A stretch of 24,968 nt of DNA from JAWKWH01 sp041582695 (lineage in GTDB: Bacteria > Pseudomonadota > Alphaproteobacteria > Rhizobiales > Rhizobiaceae): positions 1 to 24,968 of the forward strand of contig JBFIBB010000019.1 in NCBI GenBank assembly GCA_041582695.1, written 5' to 3'. How positions within the stretch are numbered: the first letter of the stretch is position 1; each line of letters begins with the position of its first letter. The notes beneath the pieces were generated by a model, which had not been told where the DNA came from, ran no database searches, and saw only the letters and a list, made by a program, of their open reading frames with translations. A program made the translations under genes and the position numbers. Below, in pieces: positions 8,443 through 15,549 of this stretch.

Positions 8443-8788
8443 GAAGTTCTCCTGAGACATGATTTTTCCAAAGCGCCAGCAGTAGCGGAAAGGTTTTTTA
8501 GCGCCTTCGCCATGGGCCGCCAGCAATTTATTGATGTCAATATTGAAAATAGTTTGACGTACAGTCATTGTGGCGTAACGATCGCATCGCAATCCACGAT
8601 TTAGAGCGGCCGATGGTCAAACGATTCCATTTGGAAATCGGCCGCTTCGGCCGCCGGCAGGATGAGATTCAGGCCGGCGCGTGGCTTTGTAGAGGTATTT
8701 TGGTGTCGATCACGATGTGAACATGTTTCGCTTTCTATGTGCTCGGCACAGTTGACTTTGGGCTTGAGAAAATTGGGAGAGTCTTCGA
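8443..8788. other. Divergent intergenic region between two secreted protease genes
   Basis: These 346 bases must hold the promoters of both protease genes. I see an AT-rich stretch at 8520-8575 containing a perfect 10-base palindrome TCAATATTGA (8537-8546), preceded by ATTGA in an overlapping imperfect palindrome, and a TTGACG (8554-8559) without a convincing -10 partner. There is also a small GGCCG-CTT-CGGCC hairpin at 8640-8652. No gene or riboswitch was recognised. The palindrome could be an operator shared by the two genes, which is inference. Confidence 0.4.
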
Positions 8789-9853
8789 ATGAACCTGAAC
8801 CTACTGAAACTATCCGTGTCGGCTGCATCGCTGGCGTTTGCGCTGTCTTTCGCCGCAATGCCGGCACAGGCGCAAACCTCGGGCGGAAGCGAGGGAAGTC
8901 CGGATGCCGAAACTTCGCGAGCGGCGCCCGGTGGCGCCGAGCTCAATCGAGACGCAACGCCTGTCGATCCACCGAAGGTTTCCGATGGCGAGGTAAGCCG
9001 CGCCGCTCCGGCCGGCGATCCTGCCGAACTGCTGAAAGGTTTCGGCACCGTTTCGCGCTCGAAGAACGGCGAGGAGAAGAGGGAGCCGGCCAGCGAAGAC
9101 GTGCAGCGGGCGCTCAAGGGCGCGGCCATGGATCCTGCGTTCCTCGATGAAAACGGCGAGGCGTCGCGGCAGGTGCTCAACGGTGACGACCGGGTTCAGA
9201 TCACCTCGACGAAGAAATACCCTTTCCGCACGTTCGGTCTGCTGCAGAGCGAGGGGACCGACGGCGCATTCGGAACCTGCTCGGCAACACTGATCGGTCC
9301 CAAAACCATCGTCACGGCGGCGCATTGCCTGTACAATCATGACAAGGGCGGCTGGAACAAGGATTTCCTGTTCGCGCCCGGCCTGAACGGAATGGACGAT
9401 GCGCCGTTCGGCGTCGTCAGTTGGGAAGACGCCTATATCCTGCAAGGCTACATCGACAATTATCAGGGGTTTTATGGTTCGGTCGTGCCCTGGGACCTCG
9501 GCGTGGTCATACTCGACCAGCCGATTGGCGACCAGGTGGGCTGGCTCGGTTTCGGCCATGTGCCGAATCTCGGCGATTTCGACGCGAATATCATCGGATA
9601 TCCGGGCGACAAGCCGGCGGGAACGATGTGGCGCGCCACATGCAATGTCACGGCGGCGGATGTTGAAGAACTCAACCTGTTCTATGATTGCGATACCTAT
9701 CCGGGATCGAGCGGCAGTTCGATCTACGACTACAATCCGCAAACCAAGGAGCGGCTTGTTGTCGGCGTGAACGTCGCCGAGACCGAGACCTACAATATCG
9801 GTGTCCGGCTCAACGAGGCCTACTTCAACTGGGTGCTAGGTCTGCGCAAGTAG
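8789..9853 (+). CDS. Secreted V8/glutamyl-endopeptidase-like serine protease with long propeptide
   Basis: The product is 354 residues. Residues 1-28 are a signal peptide ending MPAQA before QTSGG. Residues 29 to about 140 are low-complexity, acidic and proline/alanine-rich, with a SRAAP-(G/A)-G unit occurring twice; this looks like a propeptide or linker. The protease domain follows: H179 in VTAAHC, D236 in VPWDLGVV, and S308 in YPGSSGSSIYD, the GxSG-S arrangement of V8-type and YdgD-like enzymes rather than the GDSGGP of the trypsin neighbour. Four cysteines (TCSATL, AAHC, ATCNV, YDCD) fit two disulfides. GGGAGAG seven bases upstream supports the start, and a Rho-independent terminator follows 24 bases after the stop. 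The S1 specificity (Glu in the V8 group) is not certain from the sequence. Confidence 0.9.
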   Translation: MNLNLLKLSVSAASLAFALSFAAMPAQAQTSGGSEGSPDAETSRAAPGGAELNRDATPVDPPKVSDGEVSRAAPAGDPAELLKGFGTVSRSKNGEEKREPASEDVQRALKGAAMDPAFLDENGEASRQVLNGDDRVQITSTKKYPFRTFGLLQSEGTDGAFGTCSATLIGPKTIVTAAHCLYNHDKGGWNKDFLFAPGLNGMDDAPFGVVSWEDAYILQGYIDNYQGFYGSVVPWDLGVVILDQPIGDQVGWLGFGHVPNLGDFDANIIGYPGDKPAGTMWRATCNVTAADVEELNLFYDCDTYPGSSGSSIYDYNPQTKERLVVGVNVAETETYNIGVRLNEAYFNWVLGLRK

Positions 9854-9877
9854 TTTCCCGGAACATCATTGCCAAGG

Positions 9878-9906
9878 ACCGGCGCTGCACAGGCGCCGGT
9901 TTTTTT
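9878..9906 (+). terminator. Rho-independent terminator after the V8-like protease gene
   Basis: A perfect eight-base-pair stem, ACCGGCGC (9878-9885) with GCGCCGGT (9893-9900), closes a seven-base loop and is followed at once by a run of seven T. It lies 24 bases after the protease stop codon. Confidence 0.9.
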
Positions 9907-10007
9907 CTGCATTTTCACCATCCGAGGCCTGGCGGGAAGAGGGTTGCCGGCGGGCGATCCGGCATGTTTCACCCGCAGCCGCAGCACCGCCCATTAACAA
10001 ACGGAAC

Positions 10008-10052
10008 GAGTCTGGAACGAATCGGCGACGAATCACTGACTCTCACCGATTC
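10008..10052. promoter_or_regulatory. Array of five GANTC (CcrM methylation-type) sites with near-helical spacing
   Basis: GAGTC starts at 10008, GAATC at 10019, GAATC at 10030, GACTC at 10038 and GATTC at 10048, so the steps are 11, 11, 8 and 10 bases. At about 60-65% GC such a site is expected roughly once in 300 bases. CcrM methylates the adenine in GANTC in most alphaproteobacteria, and GcrA reads that mark at promoters. The first site also lies in the spacer of a GAAC-N7-GAAC direct repeat (10004-10018), which has the form of an alphaproteobacterial LexA box. Confidence 0.6.
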
Positions 10053-10104
10053 CCGATTTGTTCACGGCAACATATGGTTTTTTTTCGTGCTTCGGACACC
10101 AAAT
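10024..10104 (+). repeat. Imperfect direct repeat, copy 1 (81 bp)
   Basis: This copy begins GGCGACGAATCAC, carries GATTTGTTCACGGC at 10055-10068 and ends in ACACCAAAT. It matches copy 2, 271 bases downstream, at both ends and in the centre, with substitutions and small indels elsewhere. It overlaps four of the five sites of the GANTC array. It does not code. Confidence 0.65.
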
Positions 10105-10294
10105 GCTGAATCGCCAATTAAGCAAACCGGTAAATTCCACGCACCGGCGTTAACCTTTCAGCGATGGTAGTTGATGGGTGCGGACGGAAACCTGCAAGAT
10201 TATGATTTCTTTAATGAAACCTGACAAAGTCTTAACGTCGCACGGGCAAATTCGAACGGTTTTGTTAACCTTCCGGCCAAAGCCGGAACAAAGT

Positions 10295-10374
10295 GGCGAC
10301 GAATCACCGACCTGACCGATTTCATGATTTGTTCACGGCGACATCTTGTGGTTCATTCGGTCAGGCACACAAAT
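10295..10374 (+). repeat. Imperfect direct repeat, copy 2 (80 bp)
   Basis: This is the second copy of the element at 10024-10104. GGCGACGAATCAC, ACCGATT and GATTTGTTCACGGC (10326-10339) are shared, and the copy ends ACACAAAT. It retains only one GANTC site (10301). A short perfect hairpin lies just before it at 10271-10288. It ends 175 bases before the DUF922 gene start. Confidence 0.65.
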
Positions 10375-10549
10375 ATCCACGACAAGAAGGCCCGCATCGG
10401 CCGCCTTGGGCTCTGATTTGTTAACCTTTCGCCTGCATGCGGAAGCCAATCACGGCGATTTCGCGACATCGGCACTGGAACATCTTTACGAATTGGTCAT
10501 AATTTCCGCCGGCGACGATTTCCGCCCGAAAAGTGTTGGGGGGGCGAAA

Positions 10550-11164
10550 ATGACGGACAGGCGGGCGGCAGCTCGGAAACTGAACGGCATCCAATGGAGG
10601 CCAAGTCCGCTCCATCGCGGTATCGACCTCATCCTGCTCATCGCCGCCCTGCCCGTTCTCGCCGGGTTTACCGTCAAGGGCGTCAAGATCGAGAAGAGCT
10701 ACTATCCGATTTCCGGCGCCAGCCATGCGGAACTGGTAAGTGCGGTAAGGCGCAACGGACCGCGCGCCGGCCGCGCTTACGGGCTCGGCATCATCGATTT
10801 CTTTCCCGACTACCGCACGAGCCGGATCGACGGCGAGTGCCGGATCAGCGACGCGAATGTAGGTCTGCGTGCGCAGATCCGGCTTCCGCAATGGCGCGGC
10901 GAACAGAAATCGCCGCGCAGTGTCATACGCACCGCCAAACACTTTGAGAGCGTGATCAACGCCCACGAGATGCAGCATGTCCGGATTGCGGAACGCTATG
11001 CCAAACTGATCGAGCAGCGCCTGCGAAAACTTCCGGCCGAAAAGAGCTGCTGGGCGATTTCCGCGCGCGCGAGGGGGCTCATCGCGGATATCAAGCGCCA
11101 GCACATCGCCGCGCAGCGGAATTTCGACAACAGGACTCGCAAGCAAATCCGACGCCTGCTCTGA
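10550..11164 (+). CDS. DUF922-type protein, membrane-anchored putative zinc metalloprotease
   Basis: The product is 204 residues from ATG at 10550, preceded by a run of seven G six bases upstream. Residues about 20-40 form one hydrophobic segment (LILLIAALPVLAGFTV), read as a signal anchor or signal peptide, so the rest is probably periplasmic. The C-terminal part fits the DUF922 pattern as I know it: YYPISGASHAELVSAVRRNGP, a conserved cysteine in DGECRISDANV, LPQW, and a late helix with H139-E-M-Q-H143 (INAHEMQHVRIAERY). HExxH is the zinc-binding signature of metallopeptidases, and DUF922 proteins are often annotated as predicted secreted zinc proteases without biochemical proof. It follows a 640-base regulatory-looking region and ends 9 bases from the convergent flavoenzyme gene. 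Substrate unknown. Confidence 0.8.
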   Translation: MTDRRAAARKLNGIQWRPSPLHRGIDLILLIAALPVLAGFTVKGVKIEKSYYPISGASHAELVSAVRRNGPRAGRAYGLGIIDFFPDYRTSRIDGECRISDANVGLRAQIRLPQWRGEQKSPRSVIRTAKHFESVINAHEMQHVRIAERYAKLIEQRLRKLPAEKSCWAISARARGLIADIKRQHIAAQRNFDNRTRKQIRRLL

Positions 11165-11173
11165 CATCCGGAT

Positions 11174-13216
11174 TCACAGCGACAGCGTGTACCTGATCCC
11201 GTCATAGACCGCCGCGTGGATGTTACGGGCCGCAACTGCATCGCCGATCCGGAACAGGGTGAACTTCCCGTCCGCATTGACGGGTTTGAACGCCTTGCCG
11301 ACGCTCACCAGCGCTTCGTAGTCGACTGCGCCGAGGTTTTTCGACAGCGGCTTCAGTTCATAATAGAGCTCGTCCAGCGGCGCCGTGGCGTGCTCGACAA
11401 CGATCTGGTCGACCCGTCTCTCGTCGCGCCAGCCATCGGCAAAGTCCGACGACAGGATGGCGACAAGCTGGTTGCCGTCGCGGCGCGCCGCATGGAGCCT
11501 CGTATTGATCGTGATGCGGACGCCCTTTTCGTGGAACAGCTTCATGTAAGGAACATGGTTGAGGCCGCCCATGTCGGGGGCGAAGAAGCGCTCCGGCGTC
11601 ACCAGTTCGGTAACCGAGCCGGCGCGCGCCACGATTTCGGCCGCCGACATGCCCTGATGCGCTCCACTGTCGTCGTAGACGAGCACATTCTCGGCCGGTT
11701 TGACCGCGCCCGAGATGATATCCCAGCTCGAGGTGACCAGATTATCGCCTTCCTCGAGCTCGGGCGCCTGCGGCAATCCGCCGGTGGCGATCACGACGGC
11801 GTCCGGCTCGAGCGAAAGGACGTCGTCCTTTTCCGCCCAGACATCATAGCGGATGTCGACGCCGAGGCGGTCGAGTTCCGACAGTCTCCAGTCGACGATG
11901 CCGATCATTTCCTTGCGCCGCGGATTGCGGGCGGCGAGCAGAACCTGACCGCCTGCCGATGAAGACGCCTCCAGAACGGTTACCCTGTGCCCGCGTTCGG
12001 CGGCGACGCGGGCCGCCTCCAGACCCGCGATGCCGGCGCCGACAATGACGACCCGCTTGCCCGCTCCCTCGAGCTTCGGGATCACGTGCGGGATCGTCGC
12101 CTCGCGGCCAGTCGCGGCATTGTGGATGCAGAGCGCCTCCCCGCCTTCGTAGATGCGGTCGAGGCAGTAAGTGGCGCCGACGCAGGGGCGGATCTCGTGC
12201 TCACGGCCCTCCATGATCTTCCGGACGATATGGGGATCGGCGATATGGGCCCGCGTCATGCCGACCATGTCGAGCTTGCCTTCGGCTATGGCGTGGCGGG
12301 CCGTGGCCACGTCCGAAATGCGCGCCGCATGGAAGACCGGGAACATGGTCGCCGCGCGAACCTCTCCGGCAAAATCCAGATGCGGCGAAGCCGGCATGCC
12401 CTGTATTGGAATCACCTTCGACAGCGCCGCATCGCTATCGATATGGCCGCGGATCAGGTTGAGGAAATCGACATTGCCGCTGTTTTTCAGCCGCATGGCG
12501 ATTTCCACGCCCTCCTCGCGCGACAGGCCCTTCTCCCAGTCCTCATCGGCAACCATGCGAATGCCGACGATGAAATCAGGCCCGGTTGCCGCGCGCACGG
12601 CATCGAGCACCCGCATGGTAAATCGCAGTCGATTGTCGAGCGAGCCGCTCAGTTCGTCGTCGCGGCGATTGGTGGCCGGCGACCAGAAACTGTCCATCAG
12701 ATGGCCGTAGGATTCGAACTCGATGCCGTCGAGGCCGGCTGCCTGCATGCGTTGTGCGGCCGAGGCGTAGTCAGCGACAATGCGGTCGATGTCCCAGTCC
12801 TCGATGGTCTTGGGAAAAGCCCGGTGGGCCGGCTCGCGCACCGGCGAAGCGGACAAAACAGGCAACCAGTCCTCCTTGTTCCAACCCGTTCGCCGGCCGA
12901 GATGGGTAAGCTGTATCATCACCGCACAGCCGTGTTCGTGGCAGCCGTCGGCGAGTTCCTTCAGCCAGGGCACGATCTCGTCCTTGTAGGCCAGAAGATT
13001 GCCAAACGCCGGCGGGCTGTCGCGCGAAACCACCGCCGATCCGGCGGTCATGGTGAGCGCCATGCCGCCTTTCGCCTTTTCGACATGGTACAGACGGTAG
13101 CGCTCCTTCGGCATGCCGTCTTCAGAATAGGACGGTTCGTGGCTCGTCGACATGACGCGGTTCTTCAGCGTCAGGTGCTTGAGCTGATAAGGTTGCAGGA
13201 GGGGATCGTTCTTCAT
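11174..13216 (-). CDS. TMADH/OYE-family flavoprotein, probable N-methylated-amine demethylase or dehydrogenase (DgcA/StcD-like)
   Basis: The product is 680 residues from ATG at 13216. Residues 1-330 form the FMN-binding TIM barrel of the old-yellow-enzyme type (YQLKHLTLKNRVMSTSHEP, MIQLTHLGRRTG, SFWSPATNRRDDELSGSLDNR). A linker with cysteines follows, then a dinucleotide-binding domain with VGAGIAG at 392-398. This is the layout of trimethylamine dehydrogenase, 2,4-dienoyl-CoA reductase, and the dimethylglycine (DgcA) and N-methylproline (StcD) demethylases. The Fe-S motif is unusual: C345, A348, C351 and C363, where the canonical second cysteine is alanine. No cysteine stands near residue 30, so the 6-S-cysteinyl FMN link of TMADH is unlikely. 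With an MttB homologue nearby, a tertiary or quaternary amine such as a betaine derivative is a reasonable substrate guess. Confidence 0.85.
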   Translation of the reverse strand: MKNDPLLQPYQLKHLTLKNRVMSTSHEPSYSEDGMPKERYRLYHVEKAKGGMALTMTAGSAVVSRDSPPAFGNLLAYKDEIVPWLKELADGCHEHGCAVMIQLTHLGRRTGWNKEDWLPVLSASPVREPAHRAFPKTIEDWDIDRIVADYASAAQRMQAAGLDGIEFESYGHLMDSFWSPATNRRDDELSGSLDNRLRFTMRVLDAVRAATGPDFIVGIRMVADEDWEKGLSREEGVEIAMRLKNSGNVDFLNLIRGHIDSDAALSKVIPIQGMPASPHLDFAGEVRAATMFPVFHAARISDVATARHAIAEGKLDMVGMTRAHIADPHIVRKIMEGREHEIRPCVGATYCLDRIYEGGEALCIHNAATGREATIPHVIPKLEGAGKRVVIVGAGIAGLEAARVAAERGHRVTVLEASSSAGGQVLLAARNPRRKEMIGIVDWRLSELDRLGVDIRYDVWAEKDDVLSLEPDAVVIATGGLPQAPELEEGDNLVTSSWDIISGAVKPAENVLVYDDSGAHQGMSAAEIVARAGSVTELVTPERFFAPDMGGLNHVPYMKLFHEKGVRITINTRLHAARRDGNQLVAILSSDFADGWRDERRVDQIVVEHATAPLDELYYELKPLSKNLGAVDYEALVSVGKAFKPVNADGKFTLFRIGDAVAARNIHAAVYDGIRYTLSL

Positions 13217-13317
13217 GTTCGAAAAGGTCCGCCTTGCATTGAATGGCAAGATGAATGCAGCTTGACGGCTGCATCTGTTTGCGGCACGGCGCGGCAAGCG
13301 GAATTCGGAGGCAAATC

Positions 13318-13776
13318 ATGACCGACACCACAACACTCACGCAGCTCGGTTCGGCAACGGAAACGCCCGCTTCGCCGGGTGACGCAGTTCTTGAAACCGT
13401 TCCCTTCGACCATGACGGCGCGCCGGCGGTGGTCCGGTTTACCTGCCCGGAATTCACCTCCGTCTGCCCTATGACCGGCCAGCCGGATTTCGCGCATCTG
13501 GTGATCGACTACGTTCCCGACCGGCTGCTGGTCGAATCCAAGTCGCTCAAGTTGTTCCTTACTTCGTTCCGCAACCATGGCGCATTTCATGAGGAATGCA
13601 CGATCATGGTCGGCCGCAGGATCGCCGAGGCCACGAAGGCCAAATGGCTGCGCATCGGCGGCTACTGGTATCCGCGCGGCGGCATTCCGATCGACGTGTT
13701 CTGGCAGTCCGGCGAACCGCCGGCCGGACTGTGGCTGCCCGACCAGGGCGTGCCGCCCTATCGCGGGCGGGGCTGA
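13318..13776 (+). CDS. queF: NADPH-dependent 7-cyano-7-deazaguanine reductase (short, unimodular type)
   Basis: The product is 152 residues. It reduces preQ0 to preQ1 with two NADPH, a step of queuosine synthesis for the tRNA wobble position, in the cytoplasm. The thioimide-forming cysteine is C50 in TSVCPMTGQPDF, and D57 lies seven residues on, the spacing known for the QueF active site. The substrate-binding region ESKSLKLFLTSFRNHGAFHE (about 78-97) is intact. Length and motif order fit the unimodular (B. subtilis-like) form. CGGAGG seven bases upstream decides the start. The gene sits alone on the plus strand between two minus-strand amine-metabolism genes, 101 bases from the start of the flavoenzyme and only 7 bases from the mttB stop, so it splits what would otherwise be one operon. 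Confidence 0.97.
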   Translation: MTDTTTLTQLGSATETPASPGDAVLETVPFDHDGAPAVVRFTCPEFTSVCPMTGQPDFAHLVIDYVPDRLLVESKSLKLFLTSFRNHGAFHEECTIMVGRRIAEATKAKWLRIGGYWYPRGGIPIDVFWQSGEPPAGLWLPDQGVPPYRGRG

Positions 13777-13783
13777 GCACGGG

Positions 13784-15352
13784 TCAATACCAGGCATCGT
13801 CCATGGTGCTTTTTTTCCTGGCGATGAACGCCTGAAGCGCCTCGTCGATGCCTTGATCGAGCGGCGGCGCCTCGTATTCTGCAAGCTTCTTCTTCCAGAG
13901 CTTGTTGGCCCTTGTCGCGGCATCGAGGGAGCCTGCCGCCTCCCATTTTTCGAACGGCTCGTTGTCGGCCATTTCCGAATCCCAGAACGCCGTTTCGTAA
14001 TTGGCCATGGTGTGGGCGCAGGCAAAGAAATGCTGGCCGGGCCCGTTCTCGATGAAGGCATCCATCGCCAGTTGATTGTCGTCGACCTTGACGCCGTCAA
14101 GATAGGAATGCAGCGCGCCGCACATGTCGGCGTCCATCATGAACTTCTCGTAGGACATCGACAGTAGTCCGTCGAGGAATCCGGCCGAATGCAGGATGAA
14201 ATTGGCGCCGCAGTGGATCGCCGCCAGCATCGACATGGTCGATTCGTTCATCGCCTGCGCGTCTGGCAGTTTGGAGGTGGTGAAATTGCCGGAACAGCGA
14301 AGCGGCAGGCCGAGACGGCGGGCAAGCTGGCCGATCACCATGGAACCGATTGCAGGTTCCGGCGTGCCGAAGGTCGGCGAACCGGAACGCAGCGACATCG
14401 AGGACAAGAAATTGCCGAAGATCACCGGCGCGCCTGGCCGTTCGAGCTGGGTCAGGGCGCAACCGGCCATCGTCTCGGCGAGCGACTGGGCAATGGCGCC
14501 GGCATTGGTGACAGGGCCCATGGCGCCGCCCAGGATGAATGGAACCACGACGGCGCACTGGTTTGCGCGGGCATAGGCGCGCAACGACGTCGTCATCGTC
14601 GCGTCCCAGACCAGGGGCGAGTTGACATTGACGTTGCCCATTATGACGCAGTTATGCTCGACGAAATCGGCGCCGAAAAGGATGCGGCACATTTCGATGG
14701 AATCCTCCGCCCTCGCTTCGGCGGTGACCGAACCCATGAAGGCGCGGTCCGAATAGCGGATATGCGAATAGACCATGTCGAGATGACGCTTGTTGACCGG
14801 AACATCCACCGGCTCGCAGATCGTGCCGCCGGAATGGTGCAACCAGGGCGAGGACTGCGCCAGTTTGACGAAATTGCGGAAATCCTCGATCGTTCCGTAG
14901 CGGCGCCCCTTGTCGAGATCCATCACGAAGGGGCAACCATAGGACGGCGCGAAGACGACGCTGCTGCCGCCGATAGTGACATTGTTCGCGGGATTGCGGG
15001 CGTGCTGTGTGAATTCGCGGGGCGCGGTCTTCAAAATCTCCCGCAGCATGCCCGGCTCGAACCTGACCAGTTCGCCGTCGATTTGCGCCCCGGCGCGTTT
15101 CCAGTGAGCGAGCGCGGCTGGATCGTCGCGGAACTCGATGCCGACTTCCGCGAGAATCCTGTCGGCGGTGTGTTCGATACGGACAAGATTTTCCTCCGAC
15201 ATGATGTCGTAAGGCGGAATGTTGCGGACGATATAGGGGCGGTGAACGCCGGCCGGGCCGCCCGAGCGCGCCTCGCGCCGCGCCATTCGTCCGCCACGTT
15301 CGCGCTTCGGCGCTGCTATTGCGGCCTTTTCGGCCTCGACCGGTTCGCTCAT
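13784..15352 (-). CDS. Trimethylamine methyltransferase (MttB) family protein, non-pyrrolysine type
   Basis: The product is 522 residues from ATG at 15352, with GGAGG eight bases upstream; the longer open frame upstream is unrelated sequence. After a basic N-terminal stretch, the MttB TIM-barrel sequence begins near residue 50 (NIPPYDIMSEENLVRIEHTA). It continues with GIEFRDDPAAL, VFAPSYGCPFVMDLD, TICEPVDVP, PFILGGAMGPVTNAGAIAQS, GSPTFGTPEPAIG and FILHSAGFLDGLLSMSYEKF. The frame is open throughout, so no amber codon encodes pyrrolysine. Non-Pyl homologues characterised elsewhere demethylate quaternary amines such as glycine betaine and pass the methyl group to a corrinoid protein. No corrinoid-binding partner gene is visible here. 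The flavoenzyme demethylase on the same strand beyond queF suggests a shared N-methyl compound pathway, which is inference. Confidence 0.92.
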   Translation of the reverse strand: MSEPVEAEKAAIAAPKRERGGRMARREARSGGPAGVHRPYIVRNIPPYDIMSEENLVRIEHTADRILAEVGIEFRDDPAALAHWKRAGAQIDGELVRFEPGMLREILKTAPREFTQHARNPANNVTIGGSSVVFAPSYGCPFVMDLDKGRRYGTIEDFRNFVKLAQSSPWLHHSGGTICEPVDVPVNKRHLDMVYSHIRYSDRAFMGSVTAEARAEDSIEMCRILFGADFVEHNCVIMGNVNVNSPLVWDATMTTSLRAYARANQCAVVVPFILGGAMGPVTNAGAIAQSLAETMAGCALTQLERPGAPVIFGNFLSSMSLRSGSPTFGTPEPAIGSMVIGQLARRLGLPLRCSGNFTTSKLPDAQAMNESTMSMLAAIHCGANFILHSAGFLDGLLSMSYEKFMMDADMCGALHSYLDGVKVDDNQLAMDAFIENGPGQHFFACAHTMANYETAFWDSEMADNEPFEKWEAAGSLDAATRANKLWKKKLAEYEAPPLDQGIDEALQAFIARKKSTMDDAWY

Positions 15353-15461
15353 GGACTGATCCTCCAGAGCCCTACACTGACAGATAACGCTAAAATATGC
15401 TGCGCGATTTGCGCCACGTATTATTCCAGCGGCGCGTGGCTCCGGCAACTGTATTTGCCAG

Positions 15462-15531
15462 CGGTAGGCCAGCGATCGCGCCGCGCGCGGAGCGTTACGG
15501 CAGCCGCTGGTGTTGCGCGGCCGGCCTACCG
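15462..15531. repeat. Nine-base inverted repeat with a GC-rich, self-complementary interior
   Basis: CGGTAGGCC (15462-15470) and GGCCTACCG (15523-15531) are perfect complements 52 bases apart. The interior is GC-rich and contains the palindrome CCGCGCGCGG (15481-15490). It begins 18 bases after the eptA stop on the minus strand and ends 109 bases before the mttB start. No T-run follows on either strand, so it is not a standard terminator. Confidence 0.4.
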
Positions 15532-15549
15532 AAGGGGATCCAAAGCAAA

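Larger units (their letters stand above)
9907..10549. other. Long non-coding region rich in GANTC and TTAA motifs, with a duplicated element
   Basis: No convincing gene lies in these 643 bases. An open frame from a TTG at 10346 runs into the DUF922 gene, but its first 68 codons resemble nothing and the ATG at 10550 has the ribosome binding site. The region is clearly richer in AT than its surroundings. It holds five GANTC sites in 45 bases, a sixth at 10108 and a seventh at 10301, two copies of an element of about 80 bases, and at least seven TTAA motifs, three of them inside GTTAACCTT. A perfect TTCCGGC-CAAA-GCCGGAA hairpin lies at 10271-10288. GATTTGTT occurs at 10055, 10326 and 10415. The mix of CcrM-type and CtrA-half-site-type motifs suggests a cell-cycle-controlled promoter or other chromosomal signal, which is inference. 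Confidence 0.6.

Noticed and set aside
8537..8546. FNR/CRP-like operator at the palindrome between the proteases
   Set aside because: The spacing does not fit TTGAT-N4-ATCAA; only a generic palindrome can be claimed.
9907..10549. Chromosomal replication origin, suggested by GANTC, TTAA motifs and repeats
   Set aside because: No clear cluster of DnaA boxes was found, no complete TTAA-N7-TTAA CtrA site is present, and the flanking genes are not those known beside rhizobial origins. It stays a possibility only as a regulatory region.
10346..10549. A 68-codon N-terminal extension of the DUF922 protein from a TTG
   Set aside because: The extension has no similarity to the family, would hide the signal anchor, and overlaps the second repeat; the ATG at 10550 has a strong G-rich ribosome binding site.
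11987..13321. A 444-codon open frame on the plus strand opposite the flavoenzyme
   Set aside because: The minus strand encodes complete flavin-enzyme motifs in frame; the opposite frame has no recognisable domain and merely mirrors codon bias.
13784..15352. Pyrrolysine-containing MttB
   Set aside because: The frame has no in-frame amber codon and runs to full length, so it belongs to the non-pyrrolysine group.
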